This document shows, piece after piece, positions 8,901-17,449 of a stretch of DNA of 64,000 nucleotides (position 1 is its first letter; the number at the start of each line of letters is the position of its first letter). A program made the position numbers and the translations under genes. The DNA lies in assembly GCA_966211965.1 (NCBI GenBank), contig CBIHON010000008.1, positions 1 to 64,000 of the forward strand. The letters are read 5' to 3'. A model generated the notes under the pieces. The model made no database searches. It saw nothing but the letters and a program-made list of their open reading frames with translations, and had not been told where the DNA came from. Origin of the DNA: CBIHON01 sp966211965 (GTDB lineage: Bacteria; Pseudomonadota; Gammaproteobacteria; Burkholderiales; Burkholderiaceae_D).

Positions 8901-10226
8901 TTTGTTTTTACCTGCGGCCGGGGTGCTCGTCGTGCTTGGTTGAGCCGTACCGAGCGGGACGGCTTGCGTTGTATTGGCAGCATTGACGCCGAATCCTGCC
9001 AGCACACGATTGGAGGCATGTCCAAAACTGTCGAAGGCCATAGCGCTGAAGGTGTGCGTCCCGTTTGCCAGTGCCTGACGGGGCGTGAATGTAGCCAGCC
9101 CGGTACCTGGCGCAAAGTGCAGTTGCGCACTGACGTCTTGCTGATCCAGCGCAGCCGATAGCGTAAAGCTTTCGCCGAAGCCAGGCGGGAAACCGCAGGG
9201 CACGCCGGCACACAATGCGTCCACTCCGAGGGTGAAGGTCGGCATGGGATCGTTGAGGGTCATGCCCTCTATCGCTTCCAGCAATTGCAAACGCGGGGTA
9301 ATCCAGAATGGAACGGCGGCGACCCCGGTGGTTGCCGCCGTCACGGCAGGCGCCGGCAAGAGCTCTCCGGCAGGCGACAGACGACCGACTCCCTTGGCGT
9401 TACTCACCCAAAGCGAGCCTTCGACCGGGTCGATTGCCACTGCGGTGGCATTGCCGAGCGCCAGGGCAGCGAGATCGATGCGGATAGCCGGCATCCCGGC
9501 GGCATCGTAGGATTGCAGCGCGCCATCGAGCAAGGCCCACAGTGTGCCGCGCTTCGGTTCCAAGGCAAGGTCGCGAATGCCGCTTGCGGCTTGGATCACT
9601 GTGGGCGGTGCGGTCAGGTGCAAGAGGTCGATGTGCAATAACTGCGCGGCATTGCTGATCCACAATACGCTGCCAAGGGAATCCACGGTCAGACGTACCG
9701 GGCCGTCGGATAGTGCGAAGGGAAGTTGAATCGTTTGGACGATGCTGCCGTTTGGCGCGTAATGCGTGAGTTGCGTGTTGCCGAGAACCCATAGGCTCTG
9801 GTCTTGCGCGAGCGCCACGGCGCGGGCGGGCGCCGCCAAAGCGAAGTTGGCGAGGTCTTGCCCTTGCGGGTTCAAATGGTGGACACGAATGTTCTTATCG
9901 ACTGCCCAGAGTGTCGCATCGAAAGGATCGGCCGCAAGAAGCGTGATATCGGCGGCGCTGAGCGTGGTGAGATCAATCGCGACGGCGCCCGTTGCCTTTG
10001 CATCGAGCGCGACGAGTTGCCGCGCCGTGAGGATGTAAGCGCCGCCGTCAGCCGTTGGCGCGACGGCTTTGAGCGCGGCATTTGCCGCAACCGGCGTGAC
10101 TTGCCGGGTTGCCGTGTCGATGACGTAAAGGTGATTGGCGTCGTTCAGCCACACCGGGTTGGCCATGGCCGACAGCGCAAGGCACAGCATGCCCAGCACC
10201 AGAAGACGACGAAGTAACTGCCACAT
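6000..10226 (-). CDS. Secreted propeller/Ig/RHS-core protein with nuclease-like tip
   Basis: 1408 residues. A signal peptide (MWQLLRRLLVLGMLCLALSA) is followed by a beta-propeller-like region (about 25-300: DANHLYVIDTATRQVTPVA, LWVSNAKGVGRLSPAGELL). There is one cadherin-like domain (about 310-425) and six Ig-like repeats of about 95 residues (440-1012: PPTVSITSPANG, VAKVDFYDGSALLGT). A seventh variant domain, the RHS core (about 1125-1240: YYGARYYDASAGRFMGVDPV) and a 165-residue tip follow. The tip (HFEKHGAEFG, VKYDPATGR, REIRTFYKADG) resembles BECR-fold (Barnase-EndoU-Colicin E5/D-RelE) nucleases; that is pattern recognition only. No long YD-repeat shell is visible, unusual for an RHS protein. 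GGGAG precedes the ATG. Confidence 0.85.
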   Translation of the reverse strand: MWQLLRRLLVLGMLCLALSAMANPVWLNDANHLYVIDTATRQVTPVAANAALKAVAPTADGGAYILTARQLVALDAKATGAVAIDLTTLSAADITLLAADPFDATLWAVDKNIRVHHLNPQGQDLANFALAAPARAVALAQDQSLWVLGNTQLTHYAPNGSIVQTIQLPFALSDGPVRLTVDSLGSVLWISNAAQLLHIDLLHLTAPPTVIQAASGIRDLALEPKRGTLWALLDGALQSYDAAGMPAIRIDLAALALGNATAVAIDPVEGSLWVSNAKGVGRLSPAGELLPAPAVTAATTGVAAVPFWITPRLQLLEAIEGMTLNDPMPTFTLGVDALCAGVPCGFPPGFGESFTLSAALDQQDVSAQLHFAPGTGLATFTPRQALANGTHTFSAMAFDSFGHASNRVLAGFGVNAANTTQAVPLGTAQPSTTSTPAAGKNKPPTVTLSTNGTSFTSGASITLTANATDTDGTVAKVAFYRGGTTLIGNGVLTAGVWTYTWANVPAGSYALTAVATDNAGATGTSTAVNVMVTASTNNPPTVSITSPANGAVLATPANGFITASASDSNGTVAKVDFYDGSALLGTVNGNGMNSLATTQAFSNLALGAHTLKAVVTDNLGATATATVNITVAAAPIVVLTRPDCTVQVAPANIYLEADAYAPGGAIVKVEFYQETSQGSTLIDTAPYYQYLDLASYGVTWKNVSAGTYKLTAKAYDNRGMTATSAPFTVKVDAPPKVTLTAPASGATLTAGFPVGLAATASDSDGQVARVDFYAGYQLVGSSISPPYTATWTPTSANIGAVSLTAIAKDNVGVTTTSAAVPVNVVASQSMSVALTSPTAGATFGATGTIALAANAVPASGTTIAKVEFFQGTTLIGTAKASPYTANWPNVAPGSYTLTAKATDSLGKTLLSAPVAITVSTNYAPTVSITTPAVNNATYTAPASITLTADAADIDGTIAKVEFYQGSTLIGTASNTPPYTFTWPNVAAGTYLVTAKAIDDTGFSAVSAPRNIVVAASGSGGSTDFGISFPLDGYTFVAPAAIKLTAVNAGTNLFGTPQFYWTLGWGDPILIGDSRSADGGSTYTYLWNARTPGTYTLLAARWVYVNGTSQPPMQLWSKPVTITVVADPSGESITYLHNDVAGSAIAATDVNGAMIWKEDYRPYGERTINDALAAGNRQFFTGKSLDGETGLSYYGARYYDASAGRFMGVDPVEPKEGDVHSFNRYAYANNNPYRYVDPDGRDAVDIFNGFAKQYARDTLGIFTFGISNFVPIAGLEATEAQTGGAYLYMAAGMLAGGPEAGVAKGLAANVSWKGFSKGSLATHFEKHGAEFGNITQSEYLKQAKAFSAEAGAFLEQKVGSFIVKYDPATGRTLVGHAGSREIRTFYKADGRSADPFNAAVELAGQLSGR
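6499..7391. repeat. 893-bp direct repeat, RHS core copy B
   Basis: This is the counterpart of 4345-5237 at an offset of exactly 2154 bp. It lies inside the 1408-residue gene and covers the last Ig-like repeat, the following variant domain and the whole RHS core up to the tip junction. Confidence 0.9.
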
Positions 10227-10255
10227 GAGAGTTTCTCCCAGAATTTTCTTGGTTT

Positions 10256-12814
10256 TTAGTTACAGACTGCGAGCGGATTGAAGGGCAGATAGAGCAGCGG
10301 CGAGTCGGCGATATTGCCGTCGTTATTGCGGTAAATCGCGCTGATGGCCGTGATGCCGGGATAGGACTCGGTGATCGTCGCCGTTGCGGCGCCATTGGTA
10401 AGCGCCACTGTTTTGGTATACGAATATCCACGGCTGGTGATCGATAAAGTCACGCTGCCGCTGGAGCCGGCGCCTGGTACGGTAACGGTAAGTTGTACCG
10501 CTTGGCCTGCGGACGCTACGCTGGGCAAGGCGCTCAGCGATACCGACGGGCCGGCGGAGGGGCCGGCAAGCTTGAACACCACGGCATCGGTGCTGCCTGC
10601 ATTCACCGGCTGGAAGGCGCCAGCTGTGGTTGGAAAATTCGATGGGCCATCGGCCACGCCGTACGCGTTGCCATTGCCGTCGAGCGCAATGCCCTTGCCG
10701 GCATCGCTGGGCAAACCTGCCAGCGTCGTATTGAGAACGGCCTGTGCTCCCAATCTTACGAAGGTGGAGTACAGCAGCGCGTCTCCCCCTTGTGACACCT
10801 TGGTCACGAACAGCGCATCTTGGTCCGATAGCGGTTGCAACTCGGTAGTAACCAAGGAATCGACCAACGGGAACCGGCCGGTGCGCACGATGCCGGTCAC
10901 GTAGGCATGGCCCGCGCTATCCACAGCGATCCCATATGCCGCATCGGCAGGTAACTCAGCCGGCGGGTTATAGAGCGTGCAATACGAATAACCGCAATAC
11001 TGCCCGCCAAGAAAGGATGAGTAGATCAGGGCATCCCCCGTAACCGCAAGTTTGCTTACAAAGCCGTTCCCTTGGCTTGTATTGGTGTTCAAAACAAGGG
11101 CTCCGCCTTTATAGCGTTGAAAGGCATACGGCGTTACCGGGAATGCCGGCGAGTAAGTTTCTCCGGCAACATAGGCGCTGCCTGCCGGATCGATTGCGAG
11201 CGCGTTGACGATATCATCCTTTTCCCCGCCCAAATAAGTCGAATAGATCAGCGCGTTGCCGGCGGCATTGAGCTTGGTTACGAAACCATCTTGCATACCG
11301 TGCAGCGTCGGCTGAACGCCACTTACGACAGGGAAATTGGGCGAGGTCGTGCCCCCGCCGACATAGGCATTCCCGCCCGCATCCACTGCGATGCCGCGCG
11401 CGACATCTGTTCCGCTGCCGCCCAGAAAAGTGGCGTAGCTTGCCGCCGTGCCAGTGGCATTGAGTTTCAAAACAAAGGCGTTGGTGCTTGCTGCGTTACC
11501 AATAGTGGACTGAAACGCGCCGCCCGTGGTGACGAAGCCGGTGCTGGCGGCGCCGGTGATATAGGCATTGTTGCTCGCGTCAACGGCGATGCCGTAGGCC
11601 TTGGCCTTGAGTACGTAGGTCGAATAGAGGAGCGTGTTGCCCGCAGGTCCAAGCTTGGCGACAAACGAGCCGCCGCCGCTTACGCCTTTCTGATAGGCGC
11701 CAGTGGTGGTCGGAAAAGTGCTGCCGGTCGTGGTGCCGGTGATGTAGGCATTCCCTGCAGCGTCGATGGCAATCCCGCTTGCATAATCGGTTTCGCTACC
11801 GGCACCGAGGTAGGTCGAATAAACCAAGCCGCTGCCGGCCGGATTGAGTTTGGCCACGAACACGTTCATCGCACTCTTGCCCAATGCCCGTTGATAGGGG
11901 CTCGCCACCGGGAAATTGGTCGAGTTGGTATAGCCGGTTACATAGGCATTGCCGCTCGCATCGACGGCGATCGCGGTGCCGTAGTCAATGCCCGAACCTC
12001 CAAGGAAGGTCGAGTAGCCAAGCACGGGATCGATAATCAGGGGCTTGCTCGCATCATAGGCAGCAACTTCCACCCCGATCGTCGCATCGGAACGATGCAC
12101 GTAGCGGCCGTCGATCGCGCGGCGCCGTCCGTCTATTTCCTGATAAAGCTGCGGGCGCTGTTGCTTGAAGTCGCCCATCGAAGTACGCAGGACGAGATCG
12201 CCTTGCGCATCCAGCACAATCTCCTTCGCGCCGTCGAAGGCGAGCGCGATTTTGGCCGGATCGGCGCCAGGAGCGAGCACGAAATCATATTCAAGCTGCC
12301 GCTGATTGCCGTAATAAACAAGGTCGATGCCCGGATAGAGTTCCGCATAGCGCACACGCTTGAAATTGGGCACGTCGGTGACATGGCGGGAGGCATCGTT
12401 GCCGATGAAGTAATTGCTTTTGCTCTCGACCGGCGCTTCGCCGGTGACGGCAGCGTTTGCACGAGCCCCCACGAAGCGAAGACGCAGCGCGGCGCTTTCC
12501 GTCTTCGCCGATGGCGCGCCCTTGGCTGCGGGCATGGCATCGAGGCTGATGACCGCAGCGTCACCCGTCAGGAACATCCGGTAACCGGGGCCGCGCGTCG
12601 TGAACTTGACCGTCCGGTCAGTCTGCCCCTTGTTGGCTTCGAACAGGAGCGGCAATTTGCCGTAGGCGGCGGAAAGACGGGCTTGCGTTGCCGCATCCGG
12701 TGTAGTCAAAGTGTTTTGTGCCGCGGGATGCTCGGCTGCGCCTGCGGACGCACAGCCAATACCGGCCATCAGGCAAACCATAACGGATGCCATGAAAGCA
12801 TGACGTGCAAACAT
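10256..12814 (-). CDS. SBBP-repeat secreted beta-propeller protein
   Basis: 852 residues with a signal peptide (MFARHAFMASVMVCLMAGIG). An N-terminal domain (about 45-265: PLLFEANKGQTDRTVKF, YPGIDLVYYGNQRQLEYDF) is that usually found before SBBP repeats. About nine SBBP repeats follow (LGYSTFLGGSGIDYGTAIAV, DASGNAYVTGYTNSTNFPV and variants). An Ig-like domain ends the protein (about 755-852). It is probably secreted or surface-bound. Its stop is 29 bp before the start of the large RHS gene on the same strand, so the two are likely co-transcribed. Its role in the toxin locus (adhesion, scaffold or prey contact) is not known. Confidence 0.85.
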   Translation of the reverse strand: MFARHAFMASVMVCLMAGIGCASAGAAEHPAAQNTLTTPDAATQARLSAAYGKLPLLFEANKGQTDRTVKFTTRGPGYRMFLTGDAAVISLDAMPAAKGAPSAKTESAALRLRFVGARANAAVTGEAPVESKSNYFIGNDASRHVTDVPNFKRVRYAELYPGIDLVYYGNQRQLEYDFVLAPGADPAKIALAFDGAKEIVLDAQGDLVLRTSMGDFKQQRPQLYQEIDGRRRAIDGRYVHRSDATIGVEVAAYDASKPLIIDPVLGYSTFLGGSGIDYGTAIAVDASGNAYVTGYTNSTNFPVASPYQRALGKSAMNVFVAKLNPAGSGLVYSTYLGAGSETDYASGIAIDAAGNAYITGTTTGSTFPTTTGAYQKGVSGGGSFVAKLGPAGNTLLYSTYVLKAKAYGIAVDASNNAYITGAASTGFVTTGGAFQSTIGNAASTNAFVLKLNATGTAASYATFLGGSGTDVARGIAVDAGGNAYVGGGTTSPNFPVVSGVQPTLHGMQDGFVTKLNAAGNALIYSTYLGGEKDDIVNALAIDPAGSAYVAGETYSPAFPVTPYAFQRYKGGALVLNTNTSQGNGFVSKLAVTGDALIYSSFLGGQYCGYSYCTLYNPPAELPADAAYGIAVDSAGHAYVTGIVRTGRFPLVDSLVTTELQPLSDQDALFVTKVSQGGDALLYSTFVRLGAQAVLNTTLAGLPSDAGKGIALDGNGNAYGVADGPSNFPTTAGAFQPVNAGSTDAVVFKLAGPSAGPSVSLSALPSVASAGQAVQLTVTVPGAGSSGSVTLSITSRGYSYTKTVALTNGAATATITESYPGITAISAIYRNNDGNIADSPLLYLPFNPLAVCN

Positions 12815-13472
12815 CTATTTCTCCCTAGGTGTTCTATTTGTCAGCACATTGGCGTGCGACGAGCTTGCGGCGAGAATGTTGTTTAACAATCTTTTAATTT
12901 CTCACACAGCAATGCAAAAATGGAAACGAAGTATAACAGCGCAGCTCTACTTAGCTCCCAATATTTTTGTCAACTTTTATTAAATTTCTTAAGATATTGG
13001 ATGAGCATCCGATAAAAAGAAGCCAATAATTTCTCAATGAAAACAAAAACTTAAGTCAGCCGGATGCTTTTTGAGGTCGCGACAAGAGAGAAAAAATGCC
13101 GGCAAGAGCTTAAGGGCTCGCGCAAAATTGAATTATTGACATTTACATAAAAAAACATTACCTGCGTCGTCCCGGCGCACGCTGGGCCCGGTGGCGCGAC
13201 GTCAGGCTGCCATACGGCAAGAGGCCTTAACTTGAAGGGAACGTTATGAATCGCCGGTAGAAACGACGAGGCGAGACTTGCAGAAGACCAAAAATCCTGT
13301 CCTTCTTGCGGAAGCAGGAAGAGCAGCACGTCGTTTGCAATTCGACACCCTATTCCTACCGCAAAAACGCAGATTGCCCGCCAACTTCCTCGGGCATGAG
13401 GAGAGGCCGGTCTGGACGGTCCTTGGGAGTCCTATGGGATTTCACGGCAATGCAAGCTCTGGCAGGCGCTGT
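12815..13472. other. AT-rich intergenic region upstream of the SBBP gene
   Basis: About 660 bp without a convincing gene. The part next to the SBBP gene (12880-13050) is clearly AT-richer than its surroundings. A 14-bp word TAAGGGCTCGCGCA at 13111-13124 recurs at 15950-15963. The short overlapping ORFs here have no family features, and the plus-strand ones run antisense into the regulator gene. Confidence 0.5.
12930..12935 (-). promoter_or_regulatory. Possible extended -10 for the SBBP-RHS operon
   Basis: On the minus strand the sequence reads TGTTATACT, an extended -10 (TG, one base, TATACT), about 115 bp before the SBBP start. No good -35 lies at the right distance. Confidence 0.3.
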
Positions 13473-15602
13473 TCAAGCCCCCACCACCAACCGCTGTTCA
13501 CTCTCATACTTCTGAAACGCCTCCTCGAGAATCTCGCACAATACCTCGTGAACCCAAGGCTTGTTCAGAAACTTATAGACCGCCCCGAGATTGATTGCAT
13601 CGGTGACCGCCGCCAGGTCGGCATAGCCGCTGAGAATGATGCGTACCGTCGATGGATACATGAAGCGCACGCGGCTGAACAGTTCGACGCCGGTCATGCC
13701 CGGCATGCGTTGGTCGCTCAGGATTACTCCGACCTCGTGCGTTGCCAGCAGATCGAAGGCTTTCATCGCATTGGGCGCCTTGAGGATGTGGTAGCCGGTC
13801 GCCTGCAGCGTGCGCGCCAGGGCCGAGAGCACATTCGGTTCGTCATCGACCAGCAGCAAGGTGCGCCTGCTGCGGCGGCGGCCCAGTTTTTCGAGCGGCA
13901 ATGCGCGGTTTTCGCGCAACAATGCGGTACAGGCGTCGACAGGCACGGCCGGGCTGAAATAATGGCCTTGCATGCCATCGCACCCATGATCCGACAATAG
14001 GGCCAGCTGGCTCTCGCTTTCGACGCCTTCTGCGGTAACTTTCAGGCGCAAGCTATGCGCCATCGAAATGATGGCATCGGAAATGGCGAGGTCATCCGGA
14101 TTGCGCTCGATTTGGTGAACAAAACTCTGATCAAGCTTGATCTTGTCGACTGCAAACTGTTTCAGGTAACTGAGATTCGAATAGCCGGTGCCGAAATCAT
14201 CGATCGACAATTTAACACCCATGTTCCTCAGTTCTTGCAAGGCCTGAATCGTGGCCCTCGGGTCACGCATCGACAGGCTTTCCGTAATTTCGAGTTCCAG
14301 GTTGTCCGGTGCTACGCCGGTGTCGCGCAACACGTTTGCGACGATTCCGGCAAAGCCTTTCTGCAGGAATTGCGGCGCCGAGATATTGACCGCGATCGGC
14401 ATGGCTGTCACGCCGTCGCGTTCCCACATTCGGTATTGAAGACAGGCGCTGCGCATCACCCAATCGCCGATCCGGTGCATCAGCCCGATTTCTTCGGCCA
14501 GCGGAATGAAACGCTGCGGTTGCACCACACCGAGTTCGGGGTGCGTCCAGCGGATAAGTGCTTCCAGCCCGTCCACCTTGCCGGTACGCAGATCGATGCG
14601 CGGCTGAAAATGCAGGATGAATTCGTTGCGCTCGATCGCCAGCCGCAAGCTTTTGTCGAGTGCCAGCCGTTCATTGATACGCCTGTGCAATTCGCCGGTA
14701 TAAAACTGAAAATTGTCACGCCCCAATTCCTTGGCGCGATACATCGCGGTGTCGGCATTCTTGAGTATTGTTTCGGCATCGCGCCCGTCTTGCGGGTAGA
14801 AGGAAAAGCCAATGCTGCAAGTGATCCGGTATTCGAGACCGTTCAGCAGAATCGGCTCGGCGATGCTCTGCAGCATGCGCTGCATTGCGTGCAGTGTAAC
14901 GTCCTCGTTGGCCTGGTCGTACAGCACCACCACGAACTCGTCCCCGCCCAGGCGGGCCACGGTATCCGATTCGCGCACGCAGGCCAGCAAGCGCTGGGCG
15001 ATGGTCACCAGCAACTGGTCGCCTGCATCGTGGCCGAAACGGTCGTTGACTTGCTTGAACTTGTCCAGGTCGATAAACGCCACCGCGACTTGGCGTTCAT
15101 AGCGGTCTGCATAGCTGATCGCTTGCAGCAATCGGTCGTGCAACAGCGTACGATTGGGCAAGCCGGTCAAACTGTCATGGCCGGCCTTGAAACCGAGGCG
15201 GTCGCGAAAACGCTTTTGTTCAAGATGCGTATGAATGCGGGCTTTGACTTCCTCGATCTCGAACGGCTGGACCAAGTAATCAACCGCGCCGGCATTGAAC
15301 GCTGCAAGCCGATGTTGCGGATCGTTGACCAGGCTGATGAAGATGACCGGGATGTCTGAAAACTGAGGAATTTGTTTGAGGGTGCAGCACATTTCCAGGC
15401 CGCTCTTGTCGGACAACCCTACGTACAGCAAGATCAGATTGGGCGGCGCTGCGCTGACCTCCTTCAGAGCGAGCTTGCCGTCTGCCGCGAGCCGCACGGT
15501 ATAGCCATGCCGTATGAGGGCTGCCGCAAGCAATTGCTGCTCCTCCGGCGAGCCATCGACAACCAGGATTTCTGCCATACCGATGCCAGGATTTAATGAC
15601 AT
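13473..15602 (-). CDS. REC-GGDEF-EAL-REC cyclic-di-GMP regulator
   Basis: 709 residues; soluble. REC1 (about 10-130) has DG instead of the usual acidic pair and Tyr where the phosphorylated Asp is expected (LILLYVGLSD), so it is probably not phosphorylated. The GGDEF domain (145-300) keeps GGDEF. The EAL domain (315-560) keeps LEALIRW, EITES, DDFGTGYSNL, KLDQSF and AEGVE, the residues needed for phosphodiesterase activity. REC2 (575-700) has an intact VDDEP and acceptor Asp (ILSDQRMPGMTG) and looks RpfG-like. The protein could make or degrade c-di-GMP; net activity cannot be read from the sequence. An alternative start is the ATG at 15578. Confidence 0.9.
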   Translation of the reverse strand: MSLNPGIGMAEILVVDGSPEEQQLLAAALIRHGYTVRLAADGKLALKEVSAAPPNLILLYVGLSDKSGLEMCCTLKQIPQFSDIPVIFISLVNDPQHRLAAFNAGAVDYLVQPFEIEEVKARIHTHLEQKRFRDRLGFKAGHDSLTGLPNRTLLHDRLLQAISYADRYERQVAVAFIDLDKFKQVNDRFGHDAGDQLLVTIAQRLLACVRESDTVARLGGDEFVVVLYDQANEDVTLHAMQRMLQSIAEPILLNGLEYRITCSIGFSFYPQDGRDAETILKNADTAMYRAKELGRDNFQFYTGELHRRINERLALDKSLRLAIERNEFILHFQPRIDLRTGKVDGLEALIRWTHPELGVVQPQRFIPLAEEIGLMHRIGDWVMRSACLQYRMWERDGVTAMPIAVNISAPQFLQKGFAGIVANVLRDTGVAPDNLELEITESLSMRDPRATIQALQELRNMGVKLSIDDFGTGYSNLSYLKQFAVDKIKLDQSFVHQIERNPDDLAISDAIISMAHSLRLKVTAEGVESESQLALLSDHGCDGMQGHYFSPAVPVDACTALLRENRALPLEKLGRRRSRRTLLLVDDEPNVLSALARTLQATGYHILKAPNAMKAFDLLATHEVGVILSDQRMPGMTGVELFSRVRFMYPSTVRIILSGYADLAAVTDAINLGAVYKFLNKPWVHEVLCEILEEAFQKYESEQRLVVGA

Positions 15603-15646
15603 GTTCTTGCCTCATGACTAGCAAGTTGAAAAGCCGTTCGGCGCCA

Positions 15647-15950
15647 AGAACCTATCCCAGCAGGCATTACACCCGGCTTGCAGCCCATCCAAAAGCGGGG
15701 GCGGTGTCGGTCGTCGTAGCAATGGCTCGCCATGCGTCCTTCTTCCCCTTGCAGGGCGCACTGGCGCTTGCAAGCGCCAGTCCTTACGCAGGCGGACAAA
15801 GGAGCCTTGCAAGGCTGCACCGTTACGCAGGTGTGGGATATGCCCCGCGAAACCCCTGCGCCACCATGCGATCCGAAATTCCCTGCTGTACCCTTGCCCA
15901 CGCTCCTGATGGACCGCAATCCGGGCGCGCTCCCTACTGGGATAGGTTCT
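15647..15950. mobile_element. 304-bp MITE-like element with 18-bp inverted ends
   Basis: The ends are AGAACCTATCCCAGCAGG (15647-15664) and, inverted, AGAACCTATCCCAGTAGG (15933-15950), one mismatch in 18. The interior has no convincing gene but holds two TTACGCAGG direct repeats and the GCGCTTGCAAGCGC palindrome near 15770. A related end occurs at 43698-43715. It fills most of the 593-bp gap between the c-di-GMP regulator and DUF3460. The element may be non-autonomous; no transposase is in the window. Confidence 0.5.
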
Positions 15951-16195
15951 AAGGGCTCGCGCAGGAATAATGTGCACAATTTTTCTGGCCGTAACCAGCA
16001 AAGGACCGTCTATTGCGAAAAGAAGGAACCGCTATCGCTACTATCGCTGTATACGTTTAATTACTGTCAATCCTATATAGTTAACACAAACAAATATTTA
16101 TTACAAGAAAATATGCGCATCGCGGCCAGAGGCAACGTTTCCGAGGCAGGACAAGGTAAAATAACGCCTGCTCTCACCTTGTAGTCAAATACACA

Positions 16196-16405
16196 ATGAA
16201 ACTTTCCAAGCAATACCAACAGTACGAATCCGAGATCACCAAATTCATCAAGGATCTCAAGCAGAAAAACCCCAAGCTGGAAGAACAGCAGCGCGAAGGC
16301 CGCGCCCTGTTGTGGGACAAGGCGCCGATCGATCTCGACACGGTGGAGCGCAACGAAGCATCGCGCGTCAAACAGCAAGCCTACGTTTATCAAAACAAGC
16401 ATTAA
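16196..16405 (+). CDS. DUF3460 family protein
   Basis: 69 residues, highly charged and helical (KQYQQYESEITKFIKDLKQK), ending in VKQQAYVYQNKH. It matches the small DUF3460 family of betaproteobacteria, usually found just before scpA and panC, as here. It has no signal peptide. The function is unknown. Its stop at 16405 is 3 bases before the scpA ATG, so it is probably the first gene of that operon. Confidence 0.85.
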   Translation: MKLSKQYQQYESEITKFIKDLKQKNPKLEEQQREGRALLWDKAPIDLDTVERNEASRVKQQAYVYQNKH

Positions 16406-16408
16406 TTG

Positions 16409-17284
16409 ATGAGCGCGCAGAACGCGATGCTGGCGCAATTGCCGTCCAGCGCGCCTGATCTGGTGCTGGCCGGCCAGCCTGATTCGACGCCGAACGTGAT
16501 CGACGGCGTCGCATTTGCCAAGTTGTACGGCGAACCGCTGTTCCGGTTGCCTTCCGATTTGTACATCCCGCCGGATGCGCTGGAAGTTTTCCTGGAAGCC
16601 TTCGAGGGGCCGCTGGATTTGCTGCTCTACCTGATCCGCAAGCAAAACTTCAACATCATCGACATCCCGATGGCGCAGGTCACGCTGCAATATCTGGAGT
16701 ACGTCAACCAGATCCGCGAACATAACCTGGAGCTGGCGGCGGAATACCTGCTGATGGCGGCGATGCTGATCGAGATCAAGTCGCGCATGTTGTTGCCGGT
16801 GAAAAAAGCCGAAAGCGGCGAAGAAGCCAGCGATCCGCGTGCCGAACTGGTTCGCCGCCTGCTCGAATACGAACAGATCAAGTTGGCCGCGCAGCAACTC
16901 GACGCGCTGCCGCAACTTGGACGCGACTATGTGCGCGCGCAAATTTACATCGAGCAAAGCCTGGTGCCGCGCTGGCCAGAGGTCAACATCTCGGATTTGC
17001 AAAACGCCTGGGCCGATGTTCTCAAGCGCGCGAAGCTGACCGCGCACCACACGATCAGCCGCGAGGAATTGTCGGTGCGCGAACACATGACGAGCATTCT
17101 GCGTCGCTTGCAGTCGACCAAGTTTGTCGAATTCGCCGACCTGTTCGATCCGTCGCGCGGCGTGCCGGTGCTGGTGGTGAATTTCATCGCCCTGCTCGAA
17201 CTGGCGAAAGAAACGCTGATCGAAATCACCCAGGCTGAAGCGTTTGCACCGATTTATGTGCGGCTGGCGTATGCACCCAGCTAA
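16409..17284 (+). CDS. scpA: Segregation and condensation protein A
   Basis: 291 residues from the ATG at 16409 (a TTG directly precedes it). This is the kleisin subunit of the Smc-ScpA-ScpB complex, which compacts and segregates the chromosome. The family core begins FLEAFEGPLDLLLYLIRKQN (about residues 56-75), with LAAEYLLMAAMLIEIKSRML, and ends in a winged-helix C-terminus (FVEFADLFDPSRGVPVLVVN). The first 50 residues are a non-conserved extension. scpB is not adjacent in this window. Confidence 0.93.
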   Translation: MSAQNAMLAQLPSSAPDLVLAGQPDSTPNVIDGVAFAKLYGEPLFRLPSDLYIPPDALEVFLEAFEGPLDLLLYLIRKQNFNIIDIPMAQVTLQYLEYVNQIREHNLELAAEYLLMAAMLIEIKSRMLLPVKKAESGEEASDPRAELVRRLLEYEQIKLAAQQLDALPQLGRDYVRAQIYIEQSLVPRWPEVNISDLQNAWADVLKRAKLTAHHTISREELSVREHMTSILRRLQSTKFVEFADLFDPSRGVPVLVVNFIALLELAKETLIEITQAEAFAPIYVRLAYAPS

Positions 17285-17449
17285 TGGAAGAATTCAAGCA
17301 GGCGTAGCGCGCGCCATACGCGGTCACACCATCGACAATGTCCATACTCCTCCCAAGGCATGCCGCCCCGTATCTTTGCTGGGCGCTTATGCGCATAGAG
17401 CACGCTGCATCAATATCATCTGACATCCAACCATAAACCTCACCTCGCC

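Noticed and set aside
11072..12886. 604-aa plus-strand ORF opposite the SBBP gene
   Set aside because: Composition follows the repeated SBBP codons on the other strand, and no ribosome site or domain is seen.
15593..16001. Overlapping ORFs of 118-150 aa on both strands before DUF3460
   Set aside because: They fall inside the inverted-end element and have no recognisable family; treated as non-coding.
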